The notes beneath the pieces are model-generated. The model had not been told where the DNA came from. It worked only from the letters and a program-made list of their open reading frames with translations, and did not search any database. A program made the position numbers and the translations under genes. Positions 63,063 through 64,000 of a DNA stretch of 64,000 nt are shown in pieces (within the stretch, counting starts at the first letter, position 1; the number at the start of each line of letters is the position of its first letter). Source of the stretch: Aphanomyces cochlioides (lineage: Eukaryota > Oomycota > Saprolegniomycetes > Saprolegniales > Verrucalvaceae); contig JAHQRK010000021.1 of NCBI GenBank assembly GCA_019828595.1, positions 806,001 to 870,000 of the forward strand, read 5' to 3'.

Positions 63063-64000
63063 ATTAAACGTGGCTGCATCCGGCCATGTTGGACCTTCCA
63101 TAATGGCTGTCGCTAGCATCCCCTTGGACAATTTGAATGTCTGCCCGTTTTTACCCACGGGGATTTGGACACTTCGTGTCGCTCGGCAATAGAGATGCAC
63201 GGTTTTCGCGACGTAGAATCGTGAAACTTCTTTGAGGGAGCGTTGGATGCCGTGATGGAATTCGTGACCAAGTTGTCGACGCCACTAAATCCGTTGACAA
63301 ATAAATTGAAAACTTGGACTTGGAGATCTTGGACTTCGAGCTGTCTTTCTGCGACTAGGACGTCGACAATGCAAGGTTTTGTTTTGCGATGTGCTAGCCG
63401 ATTGCGAGCTGCATCAAGCGCAGGGGCGACGACCAATTCGATAAGTTTTTCTCGCAATTCCTTGACATGATAGTCGGCGTGTCCAAAGGATTTCCGCATA
63501 CCTTCGACAAACTCATCGACTTGAGCGCACAATTCAGATTGGTCATGCTGGATATCCGCGCCAAAGACAAGTGCCAGAATCACTTTGAAAACCAAATCAC
63601 GAGACAATTTTGCCAACGGAAGGACGCCGCCATGTGCCGCCCAGCGGTGGTGCTCGTCATTGATAACCGATAGGATAATTGGCTTGTACAATTCTAGCTG
63701 GGGGCCATTGAGAGCCCTCACAAGCGCAGCTCGAATTGTGTCATACTCTTGTCCATCCAGGGATTGCAGAATAGGTCCAAGGAGATCAATCAAGCCCTGA
63801 GGAAGCGCTTCACGGCGAGTTAGCGAACCATCTTCCAACAGGCTGTCAAACAGTTTGAGGCCTTCGTCGCCGAGGAAACCAACGACTTTTTCATGGGTCA
63901 AGGCATAATCCACGACAGTTTGAATGCTTTCTGGGGCTTCATCCTCTAGGTATCGCACAGCTGCTTGGTTGGTCCCTTGTCGAAGCGTGGTCGCACGATT
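61269..64000 (-). pseudogene. P450-like/lipoxygenase fusion, copy E (frameshifted, 5' end outside the window)
   Basis: The N-terminal part reads from NRATTLRQGTNQAAVRYLED at the window edge, so the expected Met-Gly lies just beyond 64000. The frame stays open to about 63255 (VFNLFVNGFSGVDNLVTNSI), where about 110 bp are missing relative to copies A and D. That removes the codons between the I-helix-like and ExxR regions and shifts the frame. The downstream frame (SLKEVSRFYV, HLYCRATRSVQIPVG onward) is open for 640 codons to the terminal Ile, with the last 1797 bp identical to copy D. The lost codons and frameshift make it a pseudogene unless translation can begin again at an internal Met to make a lipoxygenase-only protein. 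An unusual intron is less likely because the junction lacks GT-AG. Confidence 0.85.

Overview
This is a eukaryotic nuclear window, and I read it as an oomycete, most likely a Saprolegniales species such as Aphanomyces. The reasons are the very short introns (about 40-54 nt, almost all GT-AG), compact gene spacing, folate/biopterin-transporter paralogues, proline-rich secreted proteins, and tandem families of membrane proteins. The assignment is inference from gene content and style; no ribosomal RNA or other marker is present. I found no tRNA, rRNA, CRISPR or bacterial feature.

Layout. 0-3.6 kb is repeat-rich: a two-exon Myb/SANT-like gene, a short tandem repeat, and a 1.7 kb pogo/Tigger-like element with TA duplications that keeps only the transposase tail. 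4.2-8.4 kb holds two decayed folate/biopterin transporter copies, the first split by a 458 bp Mutator-like MITE with a perfect 9 bp target duplication. 8.4-15.2 kb has a PH-domain gene, an SLC35G-like transporter, a proline-rich secreted protein and a membrane RING-H2 gene whose RING lies in a separate third exon. 15.3-16.3 kb is a graveyard of gene fragments, including a lipoxygenase piece.

16.2-31 kb is an array of six paralogous multipass membrane proteins (four on +, two on -) of unknown function, with a 512 bp near-identical tract shared by two of them. 31.2-44 kb is conserved housekeeping territory: a C2H2/ankyrin protein, an eight-exon ARM-repeat protein, a histidine-brace (LPMO-like) secreted protein, DPH7, a coiled-coil protein, a TPR protein, mitochondrial ATPase inhibitor IF1 and a SAC1 phosphoinositide phosphatase. 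A TA-flanked MITE with a second MITE nested inside it lies at 40.9-41.5 kb.

44.9-48.2 kb has one intact and one broken proline-rich secreted gene. 49-64 kb is the most striking part: five copies of a 950-residue protein that reads as a P450-like N-terminal half (closest by eye to the CYP74 clan) fused to a complete lipoxygenase half ending in the iron-ligand isoleucine. Two copies (48988-51840 and 58207-61059) are open and exactly the same length; three are broken. The 3' 1797 bp of the second intact copy is repeated in inverted orientation 203 bp away, forming a large palindrome. If functional, the fusion would couple fatty-acid hydroperoxide formation to hydroperoxide processing in one oxylipin-making polypeptide, although the expected heme-thiolate cysteine loop is not recognisable.
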